The notes under the pieces are model-generated. The model ran no database searches. It was not told where the DNA came from and saw nothing but the letters and a program-made list of their open reading frames with translations. Source: Cytophagales bacterium (GTDB taxonomy: Bacteria; Bacteroidota; Bacteroidia; Cytophagales; Cyclobacteriaceae). Taken from it: a stretch of DNA of 64,000 bases. Numbering within the stretch: position 1 is the stretch's first letter; each line of letters begins with the position of its first letter. A program made the position numbers and the translations under genes. The stretch is from positions 62,001-126,000 of the forward strand of contig JAKSDO010000187.1 of NCBI GenBank assembly GCA_022360055.1, read 5' to 3'. Of the stretch, positions 56,645-64,000 are shown piece after piece.

Positions 56645-58117
56645 ATGAGTAGAAAACAGTTGATGATTGGGATCTTGCTTGCATCTCTATTCGGAGGGTT
56701 AGTTGCGCTTGGGGGGTATAAATTATTTGAAAAAGACGAGCCATCATTTATTCAAATCCCTCAAAGTAATCCTGTTCAGTTTTCCAACTATCTGAATGAT
56801 TCTTCATTTGTTGTTCCCGAAGGATTGAATTTTGTATATGCGGCCGAGCTGGTTACTCCCAGAGTGGTTCATATCAAATCTACGGTCACATCTTCTGCGA
56901 GAAACAGTCAGCGAAGAAGTCCGTTTGATGATTATTTGAGAGACTTTTTTGGTGATCCGAGGGATTTCCGGGGACAACAGAGGCCTCAGCAAAGCGCAGG
57001 TTCCGGTGTAATAATTTCGGATAACGGATATATTGTTACAAACAACCACGTGATTGCCGACGCCGATGAGTTGGAGGTGACGTTGAACGATAACCGCACG
57101 TACAAAGCTACATTGATTGGCACGGATCCCAACACGGATATAGCTGTCATAAAAATTGAGGAGAAAAACTTACCATTTGTAAATTTTGGCGATTCCGACA
57201 AGGTAAAAGTTGGGGAATGGGTCCTTGCGGTCGGGAATCCCTTTGACCTGACATCAACGGTCACCGCCGGTATTGTGAGCGCTAAAGGCAGAAACATCGG
57301 AATATTAAGAGAGCGGTATGGTATCGAATCATTCATTCAGACCGACGCCGCGGTAAATCCCGGAAATAGCGGTGGGGCTCTTGTAAATTTGCGCGGAGAA
57401 CTAATTGGAATAAATACCGCAATAGCCACCCCGACAGGTTCGTATGCCGGATATTCTTTTGCCGTTCCGGTATCGTTGGTTAAAAAAGTTGTCAATGACC
57501 TTATTGAGTACGGCGTAGTACAGCGGGCATTGTTGGGGATCAGCATACTAAATCTTAATGACCCTCGTCTGGATGAGGATATCGAGGAACGAAATGGCGT
57601 CTTTGTAGAAAGCGTCACGGAAGGAGGCGCGGCCGACGAAGCCGGAATGGAAAGAGGTGATGTTGTAATAAAGATAAATGATGCCGAGGTGAAAAATACG
57701 GCAGAACTCCAGGATATGGTGGCGCGACACAAACCCGGAGACAAAATTGATGTGACCTTCAGGCGTGATGGAAAAACAAAAACCGTAACTGCTAAATTGA
57801 AGAATCTTGACAATGAAATAAGAATCGTTCGCAAAGATGATTCATACACACTGGAAGGGGCAACTTTAAGGAATGCGACGGATGAAGAAATTGAAACTTA
57901 TGAGGTAAGCGGAGGTATAATCATAGAAAATATCGGTAAAGGAAAGTGGAGCGAAGCCGGGATAAAGGACGGATTCTTGATTACATCGATAAACAACAGG
58001 GCCGTTAAAGATGTCAACGAACTTCGGACCGTACTTAGAAACAGCTCCGGAGAAGGTATTCTTATAAAGGGCAAATACCCCAGTGGCAAAGAAGCATACT
58101 ACGGAATGGGATGGTAG
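56645..58117 (+). CDS. degP: Do/HtrA-family serine protease
   Basis: Periplasmic heat-shock protease/chaperone of 490 residues. An N-terminal helix (about 5-25) exports or anchors it. The catalytic triad is H135 (VTNNHVI), D165 (NTDIAVIK) and S242 (VNPGNSGGAL). Two PDZ domains follow (about 290-390 and 400-490), which bind substrate ends. The linker before the trypsin domain holds an R/Q/F-rich loop as in DegP. A strong terminator follows 21 bases after the stop, and the following kinase is not co-transcribed with certainty. Confidence 0.93.
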   Translation: MSRKQLMIGILLASLFGGLVALGGYKLFEKDEPSFIQIPQSNPVQFSNYLNDSSFVVPEGLNFVYAAELVTPRVVHIKSTVTSSARNSQRRSPFDDYLRDFFGDPRDFRGQQRPQQSAGSGVIISDNGYIVTNNHVIADADELEVTLNDNRTYKATLIGTDPNTDIAVIKIEEKNLPFVNFGDSDKVKVGEWVLAVGNPFDLTSTVTAGIVSAKGRNIGILRERYGIESFIQTDAAVNPGNSGGALVNLRGELIGINTAIATPTGSYAGYSFAVPVSLVKKVVNDLIEYGVVQRALLGISILNLNDPRLDEDIEERNGVFVESVTEGGAADEAGMERGDVVIKINDAEVKNTAELQDMVARHKPGDKIDVTFRRDGKTKTVTAKLKNLDNEIRIVRKDDSYTLEGATLRNATDEEIETYEVSGGIIIENIGKGKWSEAGIKDGFLITSINNRAVKDVNELRTVLRNSSGEGILIKGKYPSGKEAYYGMGW

Positions 58118-58138
58118 TTGTAAATATTATTGGAAATT

Positions 58139-58163
58139 AAAGCCGCTAATCAGCGGCTTTTTT
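58139..58163 (+). terminator. Terminator after the HtrA gene
   Basis: A perfect 9-base stem (AAAGCCGCT / AGCGGCTTT) with a 4-base loop AATC, then more T's. Strong. Confidence 0.9.
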
Positions 58164-58233
58164 ATTGTGCTAAACTAAATTTGACTTAGATAAACTACCA
58201 TAGGCCAATTATATATAGTAGCTTCAATGAAAT

Positions 58234-59457
58234 ATGGCAAAAGAAAACAAAAACTTGTCAAGTAAAAGCCTGAATTTGATCAAAAGAAGATCAACATTAA
58301 ACCTTGTAGTTGTTTTCATCGCATTTGCTATCGCTTTGGCCTCGGTTTATTTCACAAGAATCATCGTGGAGCAATTAAAAGAAAGAGAATTGGGAATTAT
58401 TAATCTATACGCAAAATCTCTTGAATTTACCGGACACAGCCAAAACAGCCCGGATGAGCTTTCTTTTGTTGTTCAAGAAATTCTGGCTCCGAACAATTCA
58501 ATTCCTATTATATTGACCAACGGAATCGGACAAATTCAAAACACAAAAAATGTAAGGATCGACGCATCCTTAAACCCCGAAGAAAGGGAGGAATATCTGA
58601 AGGAGGTTTTGGAAGAAATGAAACTGGAATATGACCCGATCGAGATTCCGTTCAGAGACGAAAATGGCGAGGTCTATGATTATCAATATATATATTACAA
58701 AAATTCTACCCTGTTAAATCGATTGGAATATTATCCATTGGTTCAACTATCCGTTATTGCGGTTTTCGCCATTGTTGCATACATCGCTTTTAATTACTCG
58801 AAATCGGCAGAACAGAATCGGGTTTGGGTAGGGCTGGCAAAAGAAACGGCCCATCAATTAGGTACGCCGATATCATCATTGATGGCTTGGGTGGAATATT
58901 TCAAGGAAGACAAATCTTTGAACAACCGCGAAATTATTGAAGAGCTAGAAAAGGATGTTCACCGTCTTGAAATGGTTACAGCCAGGTTTTCCAATATAGG
59001 CAGCGTCCCGGTTTTAAATTATGAAAACATCCCGGCGAGTGTTCAGGAAACCATTTCCTATCTCAAAAAAAGAATTTCAAAAAAAGTAGAGATCAATCTA
59101 ACCGCCAAACCTTCTGACGTTCGGGCAAGGATTAATAAACCACTGTTTGACTGGGTTATTGAAAATTTATGCAAAAACGCCGTAGATTCTATGAGTGGTA
59201 TTGGCAAAATTGATATCAATATAAAAAAGGCAATTGACGACAAAATAATCATCGATATTTCAGACACAGGCAAGGGAATCCAAAAATCTAAAATCAAGGA
59301 CGTATTTCTGCCGGGATATACAACCAAAACAAGGGGTTGGGGACTTGGGCTAACACTTGTCAAACGAATAATTGAAAAAAACCATGAAGGGAAAATCTTT
59401 GTCAGAAATACTGAAATTAATGAAGGCACCACGTTTCGAATATTGTTAAAAAGCTGA
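58234..59457 (+). CDS. Sensor histidine kinase
   Basis: 407 residues. Two membrane helices (about 22-42 and 167-187) flank a 125-residue periplasmic sensor domain. The H-box is AHQLGTPISSLMAW with H207 (the Gln-Leu-Gly-Thr-Pro variant often seen in Bacteroidota kinases). N-box ENLCKNAVDSM and the G boxes (DTGKGI and GWGLGLTLVKRIIEK) are complete. No response regulator is adjacent. It begins 116 bases after the protease gene, beyond a terminator, so a link with the envelope protease is only suggestive. Confidence 0.9.
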   Translation: MAKENKNLSSKSLNLIKRRSTLNLVVVFIAFAIALASVYFTRIIVEQLKERELGIINLYAKSLEFTGHSQNSPDELSFVVQEILAPNNSIPIILTNGIGQIQNTKNVRIDASLNPEEREEYLKEVLEEMKLEYDPIEIPFRDENGEVYDYQYIYYKNSTLLNRLEYYPLVQLSVIAVFAIVAYIAFNYSKSAEQNRVWVGLAKETAHQLGTPISSLMAWVEYFKEDKSLNNREIIEELEKDVHRLEMVTARFSNIGSVPVLNYENIPASVQETISYLKKRISKKVEINLTAKPSDVRARINKPLFDWVIENLCKNAVDSMSGIGKIDINIKKAIDDKIIIDISDTGKGIQKSKIKDVFLPGYTTKTRGWGLGLTLVKRIIEKNHEGKIFVRNTEINEGTTFRILLKS

Positions 59458-59946
59458 CTATGAGCCGAATATGCCCAAAAATTCTCTGAACCTGCGGGCT
59501 AAAGGAGGTTTTTCCCGTCCGTGCAGACGCTCTCCGGGAAGATGAAGACCCGAACCAATGCAAATTAACCCGTCTCCGATTTCGCGCGCTTAAAATTTAA
59601 CCTTGAAAATTCATAATTTCCACCTGGTGGGCGGACGCCCATAGGGCCGATCATTTGCTTTTGAACTTTTTGAGATATATTCTTTTGTCGTTTCTTCCTC
59701 ATTTCCGGCGGCAGGGCTGGTTTGAGGAACGTTTAAAAGGAATGATCAGGAGAAACCCGATGCATGATTACTTATATGACAACAACTTCATCATCATTTT
59801 GAGCCTGTGCCGCGAAATTCAAATGAATAAATCGGGTTCATCTTTATTTTAAGTCAGGCACACTGAAGTATCGCAAATATTATTGGTATTTGATAAATAG
59901 TTTTATATTTTTGCAGGCCATTTATAAATAGAATAAAAGCGGAATA
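59458..59946. other. Region before rpmH with unexplained GC-rich sequence
   Basis: 489 bases. The first 180 are richer in GC than their surroundings and hold frames broken by stops on both strands. A 65-codon frame lies at 59655-59852 (TTG start; ends in NKSGSSLF) but has no recognisable family and is not called a gene. The last 65 bases hold the rpmH promoter. Confidence 0.5.
59883..59913 (+). promoter_or_regulatory. Promoter of rpmH-rnpA
   Basis: TTG (59883-59885), 20-base gap, TATTTTTG (59906-59913). Exact consensus. The rpmH ATG lies 34 bases after it. Confidence 0.65.
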
Positions 59947-60105
59947 ATGAAACGAACATTTCAGCCTTCAAGAAGAAAGAGAAGCAATAAGCATGGTTTT
60001 AGAGCCAGGATGTCAAGTGCTAGTGGTAGATCTGTTCTGGCAAATAGAAGAGCCAAAGGAAGAAAGAAGTTGACTGTTGCCGACGAGAGAAAGCACAAAA
60101 GATAA
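59947..60105 (+). CDS. rpmH: Ribosomal protein bL34
   Basis: 52 residues, highly basic. Starts [20 protein letters not shown], the universal L34 signature, and continues with [20 protein letters not shown]. Too short for a 60-residue cutoff but certain. It stands 43 bases before rnpA, in the conserved rpmH-rnpA order. Confidence 0.97.
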   Translation: MKRTFQPSRRKRSNKHGFRARMSSASGRSVLANRRAKGRKKLTVADERKHKR

Positions 60106-60148
60106 CAGGGATTACTTCGACGACTGACTTTGGTTAAAGCACCAATCA

Positions 60149-60526
60149 GTGAGCTTTACTTTAAAAAAGCGCGAAATATTAAGAAGCAAAAAGGAAATTA
60201 AGGAACTCTTTGAAAACGGTTCCTCTTTTTTTCTGTATCCATTCAAAGTGTATGCTCAACCAAACCCGAACGCCGATACCAACAGGATATTATTTTCAGT
60301 TTCCAAAAGAAATTTTAAGCGCGCCGTTGATAGAAACTTAATCCGTCGGAGAATGCGGGAGGCATATCGTTTGAATAAAAACGTGTTGAGATCAAGCGAA
60401 AAAGATTCACTTTCATTATCCATCGCACTTGTATATATTAGTAAGTTCAAACTGTCATACACGGATATTGAAAATAAACTAAAACAAGTCTTTCATCGTT
60501 TGAATAAGACGGAATATTGTAATTAA
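60149..60526 (+). CDS. rnpA: Ribonuclease P protein component
   Basis: 125 residues, very basic. The RNR motif is complete: RNFKRAVDRNLIRRRMREAYR. The start is GTG (GTG-AGC-TTT-ACT). It helps the RNase P RNA process tRNA 5' ends. Repeat copy A begins 5 bases after its stop. Confidence 0.95.
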   Translation: MSFTLKKREILRSKKEIKELFENGSSFFLYPFKVYAQPNPNADTNRILFSVSKRNFKRAVDRNLIRRRMREAYRLNKNVLRSSEKDSLSLSIALVYISKFKLSYTDIENKLKQVFHRLNKTEYCN

Positions 60527-60530
60527 GTCT

Positions 60531-60624
60531 CATGAAACCGGTAGGACCGGAGCAATTTCAGGACACCCATGAGCATGATTATATTGCTCTGCGTGTCAGC
60601 TAACTATAAAAATATAAACGGATG
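60531..60624 (+). repeat. Dispersed two-hairpin repeat, copy A
   Basis: Starts CATGAAACCGGTAGGACCGG, where CCGGT pairs with ACCGG around AGG. Then a longer imperfect stem follows (GACACCCATGAGCA with TGCTCTGCGTGTC) around an AT-rich loop, and an A-rich tail leads to CGGATG, whose ATG (60622-60624) is the start codon of the S41 protease. The other copies are at 13196-13287 and 33902-33995 on the minus strand. It lies in the 95-base gap between rnpA and the protease, in the same orientation. Confidence 0.88.
60532..60603 (+). CDS. 23-codon mini-ORF in repeat copy A
   Basis: ATG at 60532 to TAA at 60601-60603. The peptide begins MKPVGPEQFQDTHEHDYIAL. In copy B the same frame stays open because GAA replaces this TAA. 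The frame's next ATG, after two stops, is the S41 protease start. It may be a leader peptide, or a chance frame over the structural repeat. Confidence 0.3.
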   Translation: MKPVGPEQFQDTHEHDYIALRVS

Positions 60625-62280
60625 AAAAAATACAGAGTTCCGGTATCAATCCTGATCACCACCATCATTATCGGTCTTTTTTCCTTTAATAATCCCAACG
60701 AAAGATATTTTGAGATTACGAGGAACCTGGACATCTTCTCGACATTATTTAAAGAAGTAAACGCATACTATGTCGATGAGGTGAATCCCAATACGCTGAT
60801 CAAAACCGGCATAGACGCCATGCTGGCATCACTTGACCCCTATACAAATTATATTCCTGAAGACGACATTGAAGATTACAGGACTATGACTACCGGTCAG
60901 TACGGGGGTATAGGCGCAATAATAGGACGCAGGAACGGAAAAAACGTAATTATGATGCCTTACGAGGGATTTCCTGCGCACAAATCAGGCCTTAAAATAG
61001 GCGATGAGGTGCTTAAAGTCAATGATGTCGATGTAAAGGATAAGAATACCTCTGATATAAGTCAGTTGCTCAAGGGTCAGGCGAATACCAAACTTTCGGT
61101 CACTGTAAAAAGGTATGGCGTTGACGAACCGATCGCAATTGACATCACCAGGGAAAAAATTACCATAGATAATGTCCCCTATTCAGGTATGCTCACCAAA
61201 AATGTAGGATATATCAAATTGTCGGACTTTACCACAGGGGCCGGAAAAGAAGTAAAAAAATCTTTGGAAAAACTTAAAAAAGAAGGCGCCCAAAAAATAA
61301 TTCTTGATCTAAGGGATAATCCGGGCGGTCTGCTGAATGAAGCTGTGAATGTTGCCAATGTCTTCATAAATCAGGGGTCCGAAGTTGTAAGTACTAAAGG
61401 AAAAGTAACCGATTGGAATAAAACGTATAAGGCGCTGAATCAACCTGTGGATATTGAAATCCCGATAGCTGTGCTGACAAATCGCAGAAGCGCTTCTGCC
61501 GCTGAGATTGTAAGCGGAGTCATCCAGGATTATGACCGAGGCGTGCTGGTTGGCGAAAAAACATTTGGAAAAGGGCTTGTGCAGGCCACCAGGCCATTAA
61601 CCTACAATTCGCAACTTAAGATTACGACAGCAAAATATTATATCCCGAGTGGAAGATGCATTCAGGCGATAAATTATAACAGCAGAAATCCCAACGGCAG
61701 TGTCGGGGCTATACCGGATTCATTAAAGGCGGAATTTACTACGCAGAACGGCCGCAAAGTTTACGATGGCGGTGGCGTTGACCCGGATCTTATCGTAGAA
61801 TTCACCATACCTGCGCCGATCACGATTAGCCTTGGCATTAAGGGACTATTATTCGAATACGCCCTGAAATATCATTATACGCATGAACACATAGGATCTG
61901 CAAAAGAGTTTAAATTAACAGATCCGGAGTATCAGGAATTTGTTGAATGGCTCAGCGATAAAGAGTATGACTACACGACTAAAGTGGAGAATACAATTGA
62001 GAACCTCAAGAAATATGCAAAGACAGAAAAGTATTTTGACAATATTAAAAATGAATTGGAAGACCTTGAAAAAAAAGCCATGCACAATAAAGAGCATGAT
62101 TTAAAAGAATTTGCTTCTGAGATTAAAAATGCCCTTGAAGAAGAAATCGTTAAAAACTATTATTTATTAAAAGGGAATTTCGAATCATCATTTGACAACG
62201 ACATGCAGTTGCAAGCTGCACTTGAAATACTAAAAGATTCAACAAGATACGATGGGCTGTTATCTGCTTCTTCGAATTAA
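60622..62280 (+). CDS. S41-family C-terminal processing protease
   Basis: 552 residues with an N-terminal signal-anchor helix (VPVSILITTIIIGLFSF), a PDZ domain (about 90-175) and the S41 catalytic domain, with S292 (RRSASAAE) and K317 (KTFGKG) as the Ser-Lys pair. A GRCIQAINY segment follows. The C-terminal 200 residues are helical and charged. It cleaves C-termini of exported proteins. The start codon is the conserved ATG at the end of the repeat element. A terminator follows. Confidence 0.92.
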   Translation: MKKYRVPVSILITTIIIGLFSFNNPNERYFEITRNLDIFSTLFKEVNAYYVDEVNPNTLIKTGIDAMLASLDPYTNYIPEDDIEDYRTMTTGQYGGIGAIIGRRNGKNVIMMPYEGFPAHKSGLKIGDEVLKVNDVDVKDKNTSDISQLLKGQANTKLSVTVKRYGVDEPIAIDITREKITIDNVPYSGMLTKNVGYIKLSDFTTGAGKEVKKSLEKLKKEGAQKIILDLRDNPGGLLNEAVNVANVFINQGSEVVSTKGKVTDWNKTYKALNQPVDIEIPIAVLTNRRSASAAEIVSGVIQDYDRGVLVGEKTFGKGLVQATRPLTYNSQLKITTAKYYIPSGRCIQAINYNSRNPNGSVGAIPDSLKAEFTTQNGRKVYDGGGVDPDLIVEFTIPAPITISLGIKGLLFEYALKYHYTHEHIGSAKEFKLTDPEYQEFVEWLSDKEYDYTTKVENTIENLKKYAKTEKYFDNIKNELEDLEKKAMHNKEHDLKEFASEIKNALEEEIVKNYYLLKGNFESSFDNDMQLQAALEILKDSTRYDGLLSASSN

Positions 62281-62300
62281 AATGTTAAAGATTTGAAAAT

Positions 62301-62329
62301 AAAGGGCGACAGCAATGTTGCCCTTTTTT
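62301..62329 (+). terminator. Terminator after the S41 protease gene
   Basis: AGGGCGAC pairs with GTTGCCCT (one G-T pair) around AGCAAT, and is followed by T's. Sits 20 bases after the stop. Confidence 0.85.
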
Positions 62330-62369
62330 ATAGCTATAAATTTACATGCTATTTTATTGAAAAAATCGT

Positions 62370-63062
62370 ATGGCAATAATATTAAGTATAGAGACAGCTA
62401 CCAAAACCTCTTCAATAGCCCTCCATAAAGACGGTGCGCTCCTGGCTTCTATGGATACCCACCAGGAAAAATCACATTCCGAATACCTCACTCCGTCGAT
62501 TAAGTATTTATTGGAAATAAGTGGCTATAAAAGTATTGAGATTGATGCTGTTGCTGTTTCCAAAGGCCCCGGATCATATACCGGATTACGAATAGGGACT
62601 TCCACGGCAAAGGGTATTTGCTACGCGGTAAATGCCGAACTGATCGCTGTTAACACACTTGAGTCCATGGCGTACGGAATGATTCGAACTCAGCATGAAG
62701 ATGTCTTATTTTGTCCCATGATCGATGCAAGAAGAATGGAAGTATATTGTCTTGTGGCCAATAACAATCTTGAAATATTAGAAAAAACGCAGGCAAAGAT
62801 CATCGATGCATCATCATTTGCTGAATTTCTTGAGAAGAAAAAGGTATTCTTTTTTGGAAATGGATCAGCCAAATGCAAATCGCTGCTGGACCATTCTGAA
62901 AATGCGATTTTTCTCGACGAAGTATTTCCGTCCGCAGCGCACATCGGTGCTTTGGCCTGGCGCTCCTATCAAAACAGCCAATTTGAAGATGTTGCTTATT
63001 TCGAGCCATACTACTTAAAAGATTTTATCGCAAAGAAACCATCCGCCAAAAATTTGGTTTGA
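62370..63062 (+). CDS. tsaB: tRNA threonylcarbamoyladenosine protein TsaB
   Basis: 230 residues. TsaB pairs with TsaD and TsaE to make the t6A modification at A37 of ANN-reading tRNAs. The N-terminal ILSIETATKTSSIAL and KSHSEYLTPSIKYLLE segments, then GPGSYTGLRIG (conserved motif), identify it. It lies after the terminator and shares a strand with DUF2480, 16 bases on. Confidence 0.94.
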   Translation: MAIILSIETATKTSSIALHKDGALLASMDTHQEKSHSEYLTPSIKYLLEISGYKSIEIDAVAVSKGPGSYTGLRIGTSTAKGICYAVNAELIAVNTLESMAYGMIRTQHEDVLFCPMIDARRMEVYCLVANNNLEILEKTQAKIIDASSFAEFLEKKKVFFFGNGSAKCKSLLDHSENAIFLDEVFPSAAHIGALAWRSYQNSQFEDVAYFEPYYLKDFIAKKPSAKNLV

Positions 63063-63078
63063 TGATTAAAGCGTTGTT

Positions 63079-63594
63079 TTGGAAAAGAAGATAATTAACA
63101 GAGTTGCCAATAGCCCGTTAGTTACAATTGACCTGGAAGAGTTGTATACTGAGGGGGAGCGAGTTCTTTTTGACTTAAAGGATAATTTATATCAAGGATT
63201 AATTTTAAGGGAAAAAGATTTCAGAAATTTTATAAAAAGCCATGACTGGACCTATTATCAGGGCAAGCATGTAGCCGTCTATTGTTCGGTGGATGCAATC
63301 ATACCCAAATGGGCATATATGCTGCTGGTTTCAAAATTGGAACCTTATACCAATACGGTCATATACGGAAATCTCGAGCATTTAGAGGAAGAATTATTCA
63401 GGATAGCCCTCAAACGTATAAATCCTGTTGACTACACAAATAAAAAAGTGGTTATTAAAGGATGCAGCCGGATTGAAGTGCCAACTTCAATTTATGCCGA
63501 AATCACAAGATTAATCAGGCCCTATGTCAGCAGTATTATGTACGGAGAGCCCTGCAGTACCGTACCAGTGTATAAAGCTCCAAAAACTTTATGA
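63079..63594 (+). CDS. DUF2480 family protein
   Basis: 171 residues, cytoplasmic, found mainly in Bacteroidota. The start is TTG at 63079. The pattern NRVANSPLVTIDLEELY, SHDWTYYQGKHVAVYCS and KGCSRIEVPTSIYAEITRL is characteristic. Function unknown. It follows tsaB closely, so it is probably co-transcribed. Confidence 0.85.
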   Translation: MEKKIINRVANSPLVTIDLEELYTEGERVLFDLKDNLYQGLILREKDFRNFIKSHDWTYYQGKHVAVYCSVDAIIPKWAYMLLVSKLEPYTNTVIYGNLEHLEEELFRIALKRINPVDYTNKKVVIKGCSRIEVPTSIYAEITRLIRPYVSSIMYGEPCSTVPVYKAPKTL

Positions 63595-64000
63595 TTTATA
63601 CTTAACTCATACGGTGAAATCCTCTAAACAGTGGCTATGTTATTTATTTGGTCTTTTATTCTAAAATCTGCAACTGGCAATTTTTTATTATAAAGGTCTT
63701 TTTGCCTACGATTTCGCAAACTATTTTGAAAAAATAAATTGACAATTGCATAAAACATAGTTAATATGCATATATAAATAGCAATTGAGTATTTCTTGGA
63801 CTCATAAATAAGCTATTGCACCCGAAATTGTGATTTGCAAGGCCATTATTTATAGCATTGAATTTATTCAATCGCACGACAGGATTAATTCGTATTAATC
63901 GCATGTTAGCTTATTATCATAATCAACCACTTACCATAGTCTGGATTATTTACTCCGTGTCCACAGGTAGTTGCAGTCAAAGGAGTCGCCCCTTGAAACA
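63595..64000. other. AT-rich region to the window end
   Basis: 406 bases with no gene I can support. The final 95 bases on the minus strand hold a 30-codon open frame to a stop at 63906-63908 that could be the end of a gene running in from outside the window, but there is too little to tell. Several AT-rich stretches could hold promoters. Confidence 0.4.

Noticed and set aside
59655-59852. A 65-codon frame with TTG start between the kinase and rpmH
   Set aside because: No family seen, weak start, region otherwise broken. It may be the remains of something, but there is not enough to call a gene.
63906-64000. A 30-codon minus-strand frame entering from the window edge
   Set aside because: It could be the end of a gene outside the window, but 30 codons in AT-rich DNA are not enough and no family is visible.

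Overview
The window looks like chromosome of a Bacteroidota bacterium, probably of the Cytophagia/Cytophagales side. Supporting signs are a complete alternative complex III (ActABCDEF) joined to a caa3-type cytochrome oxidase operon, a GldA-GldF-GldG gliding-type ABC exporter, a TonB-linked barrel of the carboxypeptidase-regulatory type, DUF2480, DUF1987/SiaC and DUF3341 proteins, promoters with the Bacteroidota -7 consensus TAnnTTTG, and a general lack of Shine-Dalgarno sites. Genus cannot be told from the sequence. No rRNA, tRNA, CRISPR array, complete insertion sequence or phage module was seen.

Layout. 1-5412 (minus): end of a secreted protein, dnaJ and grpE chaperone genes, a tight hpt-adk-obgE cluster and an M42-type peptidase. 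5706-11871 (plus): Ca/Na antiporter, a small membrane protein, a PolB-like 3'-5' exonuclease, a double-ATPase peptide-type ABC protein, and an RNase R gene split by a one-base frameshift. 12032-14518 (minus): ECF sigma factor, zinc-type anti-sigma factor, a newly noticed 52-codon ORF and a tail-anchored lipoprotein. 14976-19296 (plus): gldA, gldF, gldG and a DUF4340 gene, closed by a terminator shared with the SiaC-like gene. 19347-22210: SiaC-like protein and an SDR (minus), then an MlaE/MlaF lipid ABC pair (plus). 22596-29749 (minus): a large outer-membrane protein overlapping a 1234-residue NtrY-like kinase. 29997-32453 (plus): TonB-dependent-type receptor. 32466-49109 (minus): the respiratory super-operon actABCDEF-ctaC-ctaD-ctaA-ctaB-coxIII-coxIII-coxIV, then a terminator-like hairpin, a divergent SCO-like protein, DUF420 and a small CxxC membrane protein. 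49338-56467: DUF481, DUF1801, LRR protein, Gfo/Idh/MocA oxidoreductase, sulfatase and GNAT. 56645-63594 (plus): HtrA protease, histidine kinase, rpmH, rnpA, S41 protease, tsaB and DUF2480.

How the parts work together. Quinol oxidised by ActABCDEF would feed electrons to the CtaCD oxidase. CtaA and CtaB make its heme A, and the SCO/DUF420 genes probably help assembly. A textbook promoter (TTTG-N19-TACATTTG) sits 40-50 bases before actA. 

Most unusual signal: three copies of a roughly 95-base element at 13196-13287, 33902-33995 and 60531-60624. Each has the same orientation as its flanking genes, folds into two hairpins, encodes a mini-ORF beginning MKP(V/A)-x-PEQ, and ends at or beside the start codon of the next gene. 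It may be a mobile palindromic repeat, a leader-peptide or regulatory element, or the remains of a small-protein family. The sequence alone does not decide. Other points worth a look are the rnr frameshift, a DnaJ with only half of its zinc motifs, an SCO-like protein without its copper-binding cysteine pair, and an ActA with six heme motifs.
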